Below are positions 26,207-34,492 of a stretch of 64,000 nucleotides of DNA, one piece after another. The notes below the pieces were generated by a model, which was not told the origin of the DNA, searched no databases, and saw only the letters and a program-made list of their open reading frames with translations. Position 1 is the stretch's first letter; each line of letters starts with the position of its first letter. Both the position numbers and the translations under genes were made by a program. The stretch lies in NCBI GenBank assembly GCA_905235115.1, contig CAJOKT010000010.1:1-64000 (forward strand), read 5' to 3'. This DNA comes from an uncultured Peptostreptococcaceae bacterium (GTDB taxonomy: Bacteria > Bacillota > Clostridia > Peptostreptococcales > Anaerovoracaceae).

Positions 26207-27343
26207 ATGAAAAAAAGCATATCCCTGATCCTGGTCATGGTGGTCATAGTGGGGACGCTGTCCCTCATAAGTTACAGGAGCAAGTCTTTTGCCTCTGATC
26301 TTAAGATCGCCATACTGACAGCGGATGTTTTTGAAGACAATTACACAGGACAGACTATTCTGGATGCTTCTCAGACTCTTAAGTCTGAAGGTATCACTGC
26401 CGATCTCATAGAGTGCAAGGGCGACAGCTTCAGGCTGCGTATGACCGAAGCCGCTTCCTCCCATGAGATGGTGGTATGCGTAGGCAAACAGTTCTGGGAG
26501 ATAGGGGAAGTTTCAAGGGAATATCCGGGGGTGAAATTCGTCTGGATGAACAACACCGTGGAGAACCCCGAGGATTATCCCAATCTGGAGAATGTGACGT
26601 TCTATGAGAATCAGGGCGCATATCTTGCGGGATATGTGGCTGCTGCGCTTACGGAGACCGGAGTGATCGGGATCATCATGCCTGAGAAGAACAGCTCCTT
26701 CACGAGATATGCTGCAGGATTCATTCAGGGCGCCAGATCCGTCAACTCCAGCGTGGACGTGGTCACCGTCATTGCAAGCCCCGGAAACAGCGGGGACAGT
26801 TCGGCTCCGGCCATGACCGCGATCGGAAATGATGCGGACGTGATCCTGGAGGTGGGATTCGGAACGGACACCGGAGTTTATGAGGCCGCAAAAGATAAAG
26901 GTGTATTCATCATTGGGACAGAGACCGACAAGAAGATCACCTTAAGAAAATACGACGAACAGATCCTTTGCTCAGTGAAGAAGGATATCGGAAGGGCCAT
27001 CGTGAGAGTGGTCACACGCTACGATGACTACGATCAGTTCAGCGGCGGAAAGAATATTTCTGTCGGGATCAACGAAGGTTACGTGGACATTTGCTATGGA
27101 GACGAGTACTCTGTGAATCTGGTGGACGAGAATCTGGTGACTCAGATCAGATACCTCAGGGACAGCATAATCAATAATGTGATCGCTGTCGACACTCAGA
27201 CAGAAGAACTGGATAACGCCATCCAGCTGGAAGACACCAAGGCCGCGGACGTGGATGAGACAGAAGCCGGTCCGGATCCCGGCGGCGGACAGACCGAAAC
27301 GGGCGGAGACTATTTGGAAGGACGCATCGTCCCTGATAAATAG
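26207..27343 (+). CDS. BMP/PnrA-type substrate-binding protein
   Basis: A 378-aa exported protein of the basic membrane protein family, whose members bind nucleosides for ABC import. The signal segment is residues 1-27, with possible cleavage at SFA-SD; there is no lipobox Cys, so it is not an obvious lipoprotein. Core landmarks are GKQFWEIGEVSREYPGVKFVWMN, YENQGAYLAGYVAAALTETGVIGIIMP and EVGFGTDTGVYEAAKDKGVFIIGTETD. The C-terminus has an acidic, Gly-rich tail of about 50 residues. No ATPase or permease gene is adjacent. It follows deoB-pdp, which fits nucleoside uptake. Confidence 0.82.
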   Translation: MKKSISLILVMVVIVGTLSLISYRSKSFASDLKIAILTADVFEDNYTGQTILDASQTLKSEGITADLIECKGDSFRLRMTEAASSHEMVVCVGKQFWEIGEVSREYPGVKFVWMNNTVENPEDYPNLENVTFYENQGAYLAGYVAAALTETGVIGIIMPEKNSSFTRYAAGFIQGARSVNSSVDVVTVIASPGNSGDSSAPAMTAIGNDADVILEVGFGTDTGVYEAAKDKGVFIIGTETDKKITLRKYDEQILCSVKKDIGRAIVRVVTRYDDYDQFSGGKNISVGINEGYVDICYGDEYSVNLVDENLVTQIRYLRDSIINNVIAVDTQTEELDNAIQLEDTKAADVDETEAGPDPGGGQTETGGDYLEGRIVPDK

Positions 27344-27382
27344 AGAGTTCAGCAAAAGCTTACAGAAAGGAAATACAGGAAA

Positions 27383-28495
27383 ATGAAAAAAACTATAGCG
27401 GTACTTCTGGTACTTGTTATGACAGCGGTGATGCTTACGGGCTGCGGCGCGGAGTATAAGATCAACATCAGCCCCTATGACACATATAACTATGATGAGT
27501 ATGTGGTCCTTCCGGACTACTCCGGATACACGGTCAGCGTGGAGGAGGTCGTAGTCACGGATGACGATGTTCAGTTCGAGATCAACTCCAGACTGGCTGC
27601 CGCTTCGACCCAGGAGGAAGTCACCGAGGGACAGGTGGGAGAAGGAGATACTGTAAACATTTCATACAAGGGGACCCTTGAGGACGGTTCCACCCTTGAC
27701 GGAATGAATGCGGAGAACCAGAGCCTGGAACTTGGTTCGGGTGTCTATATCGACGGCTTTGAGAAGGGACTTTACGGTCATGAGATCGGGGAGACCGTCA
27801 CACTGAACCTTAATTTCCCGGACCCTTATCCCAACAACACGGATCTTTCGGGAAAGGGCGTGGTCTTCGAGGTCACCATCAATTCCAAGACTGAGACTAA
27901 GCAGGCTGAACTGAACGAAGAGTTCATGTCATCTGACAGCGACGGAGAGGCCGGGACTGAAGAGGAGTACAGAGAATTCATAAGAAAGACCCTTCAGGAG
28001 GAAGGGGAGGAGCAGGCGCTCTATGATGCAGAGACATCTATCTATGAGCAGATCCTTGACAACGCTGAGATCCTTAAATATCCGGAGGATGAGATCGAGG
28101 CACAGATCCAGAAAGGACTGGAGCAGTATCAGGGTTATGCCACTCAGAGCGGCATGAGCTGGGAGGACTTCGTGACATCATACTTCGGAGATGAAGCCAC
28201 ATTCAACTCACAGCTCCAGAGCTATGTGGAAAGCCAGGTCGGCAGCAAGATGGTGATCTTCGCCCTCTGCGAGAAGGAAGGCATCAAGGTGTCTGACAAG
28301 GAGTATTCAGACCAGATCGCCGAGTATCTGGAAGGCTTCGGAGTGAAAGACGCTGAGGAATTCGAGTCATACTACGGAACTTCAGTTCAGGAGTACATGG
28401 AGATGTATGAAGTGCCCACCAACATGTACCTTGAAAAGGTGCTGGATAAGCTTTGTGAACAGCTGAAAGGAAACAGCGAGACTGCTGAACAGTGA
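27383..28495 (+). CDS. Exported FKBP/trigger-factor-like lipoprotein
   Basis: A 370-aa predicted lipoprotein with lipobox LTGC and Cys21. An FKBP-type peptidyl-prolyl isomerase domain at about 86-172 (GDTVNISYKGTLEDG, then GFEKGLYGHEIGET) is followed by a long helical region (about 175-360) rich in Glu, similar to the C-terminal arms of trigger factor. The N-terminal ribosome-binding domain of true trigger factor is absent. The family logic suggests an extracytoplasmic folding factor, like the PrsA role, but that is inference. It starts 39 bp after the BMP gene and ends in a terminator. Confidence 0.8.
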   Translation: MKKTIAVLLVLVMTAVMLTGCGAEYKINISPYDTYNYDEYVVLPDYSGYTVSVEEVVVTDDDVQFEINSRLAAASTQEEVTEGQVGEGDTVNISYKGTLEDGSTLDGMNAENQSLELGSGVYIDGFEKGLYGHEIGETVTLNLNFPDPYPNNTDLSGKGVVFEVTINSKTETKQAELNEEFMSSDSDGEAGTEEEYREFIRKTLQEEGEEQALYDAETSIYEQILDNAEILKYPEDEIEAQIQKGLEQYQGYATQSGMSWEDFVTSYFGDEATFNSQLQSYVESQVGSKMVIFALCEKEGIKVSDKEYSDQIAEYLEGFGVKDAEEFESYYGTSVQEYMEMYEVPTNMYLEKVLDKLCEQLKGNSETAEQ

Positions 28496-28533
28496 TCATT
28501 CAGAGGACAGATCAGCTCAATTGAAAACAACGG

Positions 28534-28574
28534 CGCAGGCACGAGGCGGTATTCTGCCTGCGTCTTTATTTTTT
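28534..28574 (+). terminator. Terminator after the FKBP lipoprotein gene
   Basis: CGCAGGCA (28534-28541) and TGCCTGCG (28555-28562), then TCTTTATTTTTTT. Confidence 0.9.
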
Positions 28575-28586
28575 TGCGCGGATGGA

Positions 28587-28615
28587 TGGACGGAGACCAC
28601 AAAATATGGTAATAT
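28587..28615 (+). promoter_or_regulatory. Promoter of nrdR-cmk
   Basis: TGGACG (28587-28592), a 17-bp spacer, TAATAT (28610-28615) with TGG extension. Confidence 0.65.
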
Positions 28616-28653
28616 GACTGTAAGATCTGTAATGGGTTGTGTTTTTTGTAGGA

Positions 28654-28676
28654 AAAGGGACTGGAAATGTCCCTTT
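28654..28676 (+). promoter_or_regulatory. Leader hairpin ahead of nrdR
   Basis: AAAGGGAC (28654-28661), loop of 7, GTCCCTTT (28669-28676), ending about 6 nt before the GGGAGG ribosome site. It could affect translation; no U-tract follows, so it is not a terminator. Confidence 0.55.
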
Positions 28677-28693
28677 CTTGTGGGAGGAACGAA

Positions 28694-29155
28694 ATGAAGT
28701 GTCCATATTGTGACAACATCGATACCAAGGTGATCGACTCCAGACCGACAGAAGACGGTCACGCTATCAGAAGAAGAAGGGGCTGTGATAAGTGCGGCCG
28801 CCGCTTTACCACCTACGAGAAGGTGGAGGAATCTATCTTAATGGTGATCAAGTCTGACGGAAAGCGCAGAGAGGCCTTCGACCGCGATAAGCTTTTCAGA
28901 GGCATCGCCAGGGCCTGCGAGAAGAGACCGGTTTCTGCCGAGACCATGGAGAACATCGTAAACAATGTTGAACGTGAACTTAACAACATGATGGTGAAGG
29001 AAGTGGAGTCCAAGTACATAGGCGAACTGGTCATGGAGGAACTGAAGAAGGTGGACGAGGTGGCATATATCAGATTTGCCTCCGTCTACAGACAGTTTAC
29101 GGACGTCAATACCTTCATCACTGAGGTGGAGAAACTGGTGGGGAAGAAGAAATGA
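28694..29155 (+). CDS. nrdR: Transcriptional repressor NrdR
   Basis: Represses ribonucleotide reductase genes in response to ATP/dATP. It is 153 aa: an N-terminal zinc ribbon (MKCPYC with a second CDKC pair near 30-34, then RRFTTYE) and an ATP-cone domain (about 46-136). ATG 28694 gives the canonical MKCPYC start behind GGGAGG; the frame opens earlier at 28667, but that would add nine residues not seen in the family. It overlaps cmk by 4 bp. No NrdR box was noticed here. Confidence 0.96.
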   Translation: MKCPYCDNIDTKVIDSRPTEDGHAIRRRRGCDKCGRRFTTYEKVEESILMVIKSDGKRREAFDRDKLFRGIARACEKRPVSAETMENIVNNVERELNNMMVKEVESKYIGELVMEELKKVDEVAYIRFASVYRQFTDVNTFITEVEKLVGKKK

Positions 29156-29811
29156 GCGAAACTTACCGTATAGCCATTGACGGTCCCAGCGGCGCGGGTA
29201 AATCCACTGTCGCAAAACAGGTGGCCGCCAGACTGGGTATCGAGTACATAGACACCGGCGCCATGTACAGAGCTATAGGCCTCAAGATGCTGAGGCTGGG
29301 TCTTGCCATGGAGGAGAATGATGATCTTCAGAAAATGCTGGACCAGACAGATGTGGACTTCGAGAAGGAGAGGATATATCTGGACGGTGAGGACGTAAGC
29401 GACCTGATCAGGACCCAGGAGATCTCCAAGGCCGCGTCGGACTGTTCTGCTTTCAGGATCGTCAGGGAAAAGCTGGTGGAGCTTCAGAGAGCCATGGGTG
29501 AGAGAAAGTCCATCATCATGGACGGACGAGACATAGGCACCGTGGTGCTGAAGGACTCAAAGCAGAAATTCTACCTCACTGCGACTGCGGAGGAGCGGGC
29601 CATGAGGAGATATCTGGAGCTTAGGGAAAAGGGCTCAGATGAGGGTTACGAGCAGGTGCTCCTGGACGTGATCAGGAGGGATCACAACGATTCCCACCGC
29701 GACGTATCGCCTCTCAGACAGGCAGAGGATGCGGTGCTCATCGACAGCACCAACATGACCGTGGAACAGGTGACAGACTTCATAATCGAAAGCGTTACTT
29801 CCGGCAAATAA
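29152..29811 (+). CDS. cmk: Cytidylate kinase
   Basis: Phosphorylates CMP and dCMP. It is 219 aa, with the P-loop GPSGAGKST (about 9-17), the [16 protein letters not shown]-binding segment and the [11 protein letters not shown] motif near 123-133. It overlaps nrdR through ATGA, so the two are translationally coupled; both touch nucleotide supply. Confidence 0.97.
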   Translation: MSETYRIAIDGPSGAGKSTVAKQVAARLGIEYIDTGAMYRAIGLKMLRLGLAMEENDDLQKMLDQTDVDFEKERIYLDGEDVSDLIRTQEISKAASDCSAFRIVREKLVELQRAMGERKSIIMDGRDIGTVVLKDSKQKFYLTATAEERAMRRYLELREKGSDEGYEQVLLDVIRRDHNDSHRDVSPLRQAEDAVLIDSTNMTVEQVTDFIIESVTSGK

Positions 29812-29817
29812 AGTCAC

Positions 29818-29838
29818 GCGGGGCAAGGGGAGCCCCGC
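29818..29838 (+). terminator. Hairpin after cmk
   Basis: GCGGGGC (29818-29824), loop AAGGGGA, GCCCCGC (29832-29838), followed by CTTAAAAGG. No real U-tract, so at most a weak terminator before radC. Confidence 0.45.
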
Positions 29839-29868
29839 CTTAAAAGGAAAGGGGAAAAAGGATAAGAG

Positions 29869-30552
29869 ATGAACATCAAGGAACTGCCTTCGGACGAAAG
29901 GCCGGTGGAGAAGCTGCTCCGGTACGGAAGCGGCTCGCTTTCCAATTCCGAGCTTCTGGCGGTGCTTCTTGGTTCAGGCATAGGCGGCACCTCCGCCATC
30001 GGCCTGGCTGAGAAGGTGCTGGCCTCAGCGGGAGGCCTTGCAGGTCTATGGGATATCGCCGCGGAAGACCTTATGGATCTGCAGGGTGTGGGACCCAAAA
30101 AAGCCGCCACCATAATGTGCGCCATGGAACTGGGGAAAAGAGCTTCCTCCCCGGGAGGGAAGAAGCGGAGAAAGATAAGTACCCCCGGAGAGCTTGCGGA
30201 TTTTTTCATGGAAGATATGAGACACCTGAAGAAAGAATACTTCAAGGTGCTGCTGCTTAATGTAAGGCTGGAAGTCATGGGCCTTGAGACTGTATCAGTC
30301 GGGGATATAGCCGGGGCTCCGGTACATCCCAGGGAGACCTTTGAACCGGCCATAAGAAAGGGAGCCGCCGCAGTGTGCTTCGCCCACAATCATCCATCAG
30401 GGGATCCTGAACCTTCTGACGATGACATCAAGGTGACCAGAAGGCTCATGGAGTGCGGAGACATACTGGGGATCAGAGTTCTGGATCACATAATCATCGG
30501 GGACGGCACCTTCAGAAGCCTTAAACAGGAAGGCTTCATGAATCGTGCTTGA
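29869..30552 (+). CDS. radC: RadC-family JAMM-domain protein
   Basis: A 227-aa protein of the RadC/UPF0758 family. The N-terminal helix-hairpin-helix region includes LMDLQGVGPKKAATIM (about 66-81). The C-terminal JAMM metal-binding motif is CFAHNHPSGDPEPSDDD (about 170-186). The old DNA-repair assignment of the family is doubtful and the true reaction is unsettled. It lies between cmk and the MinD-like gene, close to where radC often sits near division genes. Confidence 0.92.
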   Translation: MNIKELPSDERPVEKLLRYGSGSLSNSELLAVLLGSGIGGTSAIGLAEKVLASAGGLAGLWDIAAEDLMDLQGVGPKKAATIMCAMELGKRASSPGGKKRRKISTPGELADFFMEDMRHLKKEYFKVLLLNVRLEVMGLETVSVGDIAGAPVHPRETFEPAIRKGAAAVCFAHNHPSGDPEPSDDDIKVTRRLMECGDILGIRVLDHIIIGDGTFRSLKQEGFMNRA

Positions 30553-30586
30553 AAAAAGTGTCCGGTAGTAATACAATACACTTGCT

Positions 30587-31309
30587 ATGGGTAAAACTAT
30601 CGTCATATGTTCCGGCAAGGGCGGAACAGGCAAAACAATGTTTGCGGCAAACCTCGGGGCAATGCTCGCCAAGAGGGAGAACCGTGTATGTCTTATAGAC
30701 ATGGACACGGGGTTGAGGAATCTCGACCTCTATCTTGGTTTGGAAAACAATGTGGTCTATGACGTGTCCGATGTGCTTTCAGGGGTCTGCCGCATCAAGC
30801 AGGCTCTGATCAAGCATAAGTCCTTCCCGGGACTTTACTTCATGGCTGCAAGCCCCAAGCCGGACGAGGGTGAGTTCACGCCGCTTCACATGCAGGTCCT
30901 CTGCAGCAAGCTGAGCAAAAAATTCGACTATGTAATAGTAGACTGCCCAGCAGGTCTGGACGACGGACTTCAGATCGCCACGGGCGGAGCGGACCAGGTC
31001 ATAATGGTCATAACCCCTGAGTATTCCTCCATAAGGGACGCGGAGGCGGTGACAGCCAATCTTATGGACCAGAGGATAAGCAAGATCCATTACGTACTGA
31101 ACAAGGTGAACGTGGACCTGGTGAAGCTGGGGTATGAGCTGTCTCTGGAGGAGATGCCGGAAGTGATAAGAAGAAGGCTGATCGGCATAGTGAAAGAGGA
31201 CGTGAACATCCATATCTCCACCAATCTGGGGATGCCTGCGGTGTTCCAGCCTGACACCTACATCTATCACAACTTCTATAAGATCGCGGGACGTGTGATG
31301 GGACTGTAG
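30587..31309 (+). CDS. minD: MinD-like ParA-family ATPase
   Basis: A deviant-Walker ATPase of 240 aa: GKGGTGKTMFAANLG (about 10-24), DMDTGLRNLDLYLGL (about 38-52) and VIVDCPAGLDDG (about 118-129) match MinD, which positions division-site inhibitors. It is shorter than usual and ends KIAGRVMGL, without the basic amphipathic helix that anchors MinD to membrane. No minC or minE lies nearby. The assignment to MinD rather than another ParA member is likely but not certain. Confidence 0.75.
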   Translation: MGKTIVICSGKGGTGKTMFAANLGAMLAKRENRVCLIDMDTGLRNLDLYLGLENNVVYDVSDVLSGVCRIKQALIKHKSFPGLYFMAASPKPDEGEFTPLHMQVLCSKLSKKFDYVIVDCPAGLDDGLQIATGGADQVIMVITPEYSSIRDAEAVTANLMDQRISKIHYVLNKVNVDLVKLGYELSLEEMPEVIRRRLIGIVKEDVNIHISTNLGMPAVFQPDTYIYHNFYKIAGRVMGL

Positions 31310-31330
31310 ATGGGATATTTTGCGGAAATT

Positions 31331-31363
31331 GCTCTCTGCTTTCTGGCGGAGAGCTTTTTATTT
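31331..31363 (+). terminator. Terminator after minD
   Basis: GCTCTCTGC (31331-31339) and GCGGAGAGC (31346-31354) with one G-U pair, then TTTTTATTT. Confidence 0.88.
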
Positions 31364-31377
31364 AGTGCAAGATCTCA

Positions 31378-31407
31378 TTGACAATTTGTCAACGAATATA
31401 ATATAAT
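31378..31407 (+). promoter_or_regulatory. rny promoter with palindrome over the -35
   Basis: TTGACA (31378-31383) and TATAAT (31402-31407) with an 18-bp spacer; an overlapping TATAAT begins at 31397. The -35 is part of a perfect 15-bp palindrome, TTGACAA-T-TTGTCAA (31378-31392), a plausible operator. Confidence 0.8.
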
Positions 31408-31480
31408 CAATTGCGTATGAGTCTGTACGTAAATATTTTGAGATTACGCTTTCATATACAAAATTGAATAAGGAGGAAAA

Positions 31481-33031
31481 ATGCATATGGATCCAATGGT
31501 TTTGACTGTTATCATCGCGGTCATTACGCTGATACTCGGCGTTCTGATCGGTTATATATACAGAAAGAATGTTGGCGAGAGAACGATCGGTTCTGCGGAG
31601 CAGGTAGCTAAAAATTTGATACTGGACGCAGAAAACAAATCCGAAAGCATCAAGAAAGAAGCACAGAAAGAGGCCAGAGAAGAGGCCAAAAGGATCAGAT
31701 CTGAAGCGGAAAAAGACGCCCGTGAGAGAAGGGATGAGGCCAAGAGGACCGAGCGCAGACTGGTTCAGAAGGAAGAAAACTTAGACCGCAAGACAGAGAG
31801 CATCGAGAAAAAAGAGGAGAGCATTACCCAAAAGGAACAGGGACTGATAACAAAGCACAAAAACCTTGACAAGATCATAGCCGATCAGACCGCTGAGCTG
31901 GAGAGGATCTCCGGCTACACTCAGGAGGAGGCCAAGCAGATCCTTCTGCAGAATGTGGAGAAGGACGTGAGACACGATGCCTCCGTCATGATCAAGGACA
32001 TCGAGGCAAAGGCTAAGGAAGAGGCTGACAAGAAGGCAAGATATATCATCGTGAATGCCATCCAGAGATGCGCGGCGGATCAGGTAGCAGAGTCCACTGT
32101 GTCAGTGGTCAGCCTTCCCAATGACGAGATGAAGGGACGTATCATCGGCCGTGAGGGAAGAAACATCAGAGCCATCGAGACTCTGACCGGAGTGGACCTG
32201 ATCATTGATGATACACCTGAGGCAGTCATCCTTTCCGGATTCGATCCGGTCAGACGTGAGGTGGCCAGGATCGCTCTGGAAAAGCTCATCGTCGACGGCA
32301 GGATACATCCCGCAAGGATAGAGGAAATGGTCAACAAGGCCGAAAAGGAAGTCAACCAGATCATCAAGGAAGCGGGAGAGAACGCAGCCTTCGAGTGCGG
32401 CATCCACAACCTCCATCCTGAGCTGGTGAAGATCCTGGGAAGACTTAAGTACAGAACCTCCTACGGACAGAACGTGCTCCAGCATTCAGTGGAGGTGTCT
32501 CATCTGGCAGGCCTCATGGCCGGTGAGCTGGGACTGGACATCAAGCTTGCCAAGAGGGCAGGTCTTCTCCACGACATCGGAAAGGCTCTGGACCACGAGT
32601 ACGAGGGAACTCACGTCGATATCGGAATCGACATCCTAAAAAAATACAAGGAATCCCAGGCTGTCATCGACGGCATGGCATCCCACCACGGGGACTATGA
32701 GCCCAAGAGCATGGAGGCGGTGCTCATAGCCGCGGCGGACGCACTTTCAGCTGCACGTCCCGGCGCGAGAAGAGAGACTCTGGATGTTTACGTGAAGCGT
32801 CTTGAGAAACTTGAGGAGATCGCCAACAACACACCGGGCGTTGAGAAATCCTTCGCAATCCAGGCGGGCCGTGAGATCAGGATCATCGCCAAGCCGGAGG
32901 AGATCAAGGATGACGAGATGGCATATCTTGCCCGTGAGATCTCCAAACAGATCGAGTCTGAGCTGGAATATCCCGGCCAGATAAAGGTAAACGTCATCCG
33001 CGAGACCAGGGCCATAGACTACGCAAGGTAA
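31481..33031 (+). CDS. rny: Ribonuclease Y
   Basis: The membrane-bound endoribonuclease that starts much mRNA decay in Firmicutes. It is 516 aa: one N-terminal helix (about 4-25), a long charged coiled coil (about 40-185), a KH domain with [15 protein letters not shown] near 214-228, and an HD domain with [12 protein letters not shown] near 363-374. AGGAGG at 31470-31475 supports ATG 31481; ATG 31487 is close behind. It has its own promoter and a terminator. Confidence 0.98.
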   Translation: MHMDPMVLTVIIAVITLILGVLIGYIYRKNVGERTIGSAEQVAKNLILDAENKSESIKKEAQKEAREEAKRIRSEAEKDARERRDEAKRTERRLVQKEENLDRKTESIEKKEESITQKEQGLITKHKNLDKIIADQTAELERISGYTQEEAKQILLQNVEKDVRHDASVMIKDIEAKAKEEADKKARYIIVNAIQRCAADQVAESTVSVVSLPNDEMKGRIIGREGRNIRAIETLTGVDLIIDDTPEAVILSGFDPVRREVARIALEKLIVDGRIHPARIEEMVNKAEKEVNQIIKEAGENAAFECGIHNLHPELVKILGRLKYRTSYGQNVLQHSVEVSHLAGLMAGELGLDIKLAKRAGLLHDIGKALDHEYEGTHVDIGIDILKKYKESQAVIDGMASHHGDYEPKSMEAVLIAAADALSAARPGARRETLDVYVKRLEKLEEIANNTPGVEKSFAIQAGREIRIIAKPEEIKDDEMAYLAREISKQIESELEYPGQIKVNVIRETRAIDYAR

Positions 33032-33081
33032 AGGGGCGCAGGTCTTTTGCGGCGGACAAAGCAATCAAGAAACAGATCATG

Positions 33082-33110
33082 AGGGACAGCTATTCTGTCC
33101 CTTGTGTTTT
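33082..33110 (+). terminator. Probable rny terminator
   Basis: AGGGACAG (33082-33089) and CTGTCCCT (33095-33102), loop CTATT, then TGTGTTTT. It lies only 10 bp before the MATE start. Confidence 0.7.
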
Positions 33111-33119
33111 CCTGAAGTA

Positions 33120-34490
33120 ATGGAAGAGAGCATCATTTCAAAAGGGAACAAAGCTTTTTATACGGAGGCATTGAGGATCGGCTTTCCCATAATGATACAG
33201 CAGCTTATCATTTTCGCCGTCGGGCTTTGTGATACGATCATGGTGGGCAAGCTTTCCACTCAGGCTCTGGCTGCAGTGGGGTCCGCCAACCAGGTCACCA
33301 TGGTATATCTGAACACCGTGTTCGGATTCCTGTCCGGGGTAGGAGTGTTCACCGTGCAGTACTGGGGAATCAGGGACATTAAGACCCTGAGGAAGCTTCT
33401 GGGCGTGGCCTACTCGGTGGTGCTGGCGGCGGGGATCCCCATGACAGCTCTGGCCTTCGCTTTTTCGCCTCAGCTGATCTCCGTCTTTTCCAAGGATCCG
33501 GAGGTGGTGGCTCTGGGGACTCAGTATCTGAGGATTGCGGTATTCACCTTCATTCTGACGGGACTTACATTCACCATATCATATAATTCGAGAGCCATAG
33601 CCATGCTGAAATGGCCCACCGTCTTCAACGCGGTGACAGTGGCGCTGAATATCATACTGAACTGGGTGCTCATATTCGGAAAGTTCGGCATGCCTGCCAT
33701 GGGAGTGAGGGGCGCGGCTCTGGCTACGCTGATCTCCAGGGTGGCGGAACTTTTGTTACTGCTGATCTACATTTACATGTCCAAGGACCATCCGCTCAAG
33801 GCCGGTCTTAATGAACTGAGGTATGAGAAGGAACTTCTGACAAGGGTGGTGAAGACAGCATATCCGGTGGTGCTCAACGAGTTCCTGTGGATACTGAGCT
33901 TTACCGCGGTCTACGCCATATACGGGCACATCGACACAGACGGCACTGCGCTGGCAGTGTCACAGATATCAATGACCGTATCTGATATTTTCATGGCCAT
34001 ATTCTGCGGCATAGCCAACGCCTGCATGGTGATCGTCGGACAGGAACTGGGCAGGGGCAATATGGAAGCGGCGTTCCTCAGCGCCAAAAAATGCCTGACC
34101 CTGGTCTGGATCGCAAACATCATCTGTACAGCAGGGCTGATCATGGCAAGAGGGTTCATTGTCGGGATATATGACTACGATCCCGCGGTAAACAAGATGA
34201 TCATGGATACACTTCTGGTGTCTGCCCTGACCATGTCCCCGAAGATGTTGTCCTACACATTCATCTGCGGCATCCTTAGACCCGGAGGAGACACCATATG
34301 GGGGTTCTTCGTGGACGCCGGACTGAACTGGTTCCTGAATGTGCCCCTGGCCTTCGTGTCCGTGTACATACTCAAATGGCAGCTGGCGCCCTGCATGGCC
34401 ATGGTGGCCATAGGTGAGCTGGTAAAGACCATTCTGAGCTACAGAAGATTCTATTCCAAAAAATGGATGAACATATTCACAGGGAGATAA
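33120..34490 (+). CDS. MATE-family efflux transporter
   Basis: A 456-aa multidrug/sodium antiporter-type membrane protein with about 12 helices. The family pattern is visible in both halves (GFPIMIQQLIIFAVGLCDTIMVGKLSTQALAAVG at the N-terminus and YPVVLNEFLWILSFTAVYAIYG after the midpoint). The substrate is unknown. ATG 33120 begins MEESIISKGN; no good ribosome site precedes it, and the stretch is occupied by the rny terminator. It ends 2 bp before the cysteine desulfurase, so the two are probably cotranscribed. Confidence 0.9.
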   Translation: MEESIISKGNKAFYTEALRIGFPIMIQQLIIFAVGLCDTIMVGKLSTQALAAVGSANQVTMVYLNTVFGFLSGVGVFTVQYWGIRDIKTLRKLLGVAYSVVLAAGIPMTALAFAFSPQLISVFSKDPEVVALGTQYLRIAVFTFILTGLTFTISYNSRAIAMLKWPTVFNAVTVALNIILNWVLIFGKFGMPAMGVRGAALATLISRVAELLLLLIYIYMSKDHPLKAGLNELRYEKELLTRVVKTAYPVVLNEFLWILSFTAVYAIYGHIDTDGTALAVSQISMTVSDIFMAIFCGIANACMVIVGQELGRGNMEAAFLSAKKCLTLVWIANIICTAGLIMARGFIVGIYDYDPAVNKMIMDTLLVSALTMSPKMLSYTFICGILRPGGDTIWGFFVDAGLNWFLNVPLAFVSVYILKWQLAPCMAMVAIGELVKTILSYRRFYSKKWMNIFTGR

Positions 34491-34492
34491 AA

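Noticed and set aside
27383-28495. Cytosolic trigger factor (tig)
   Set aside because: It has a lipobox signal and lacks the N-terminal ribosome-binding domain.
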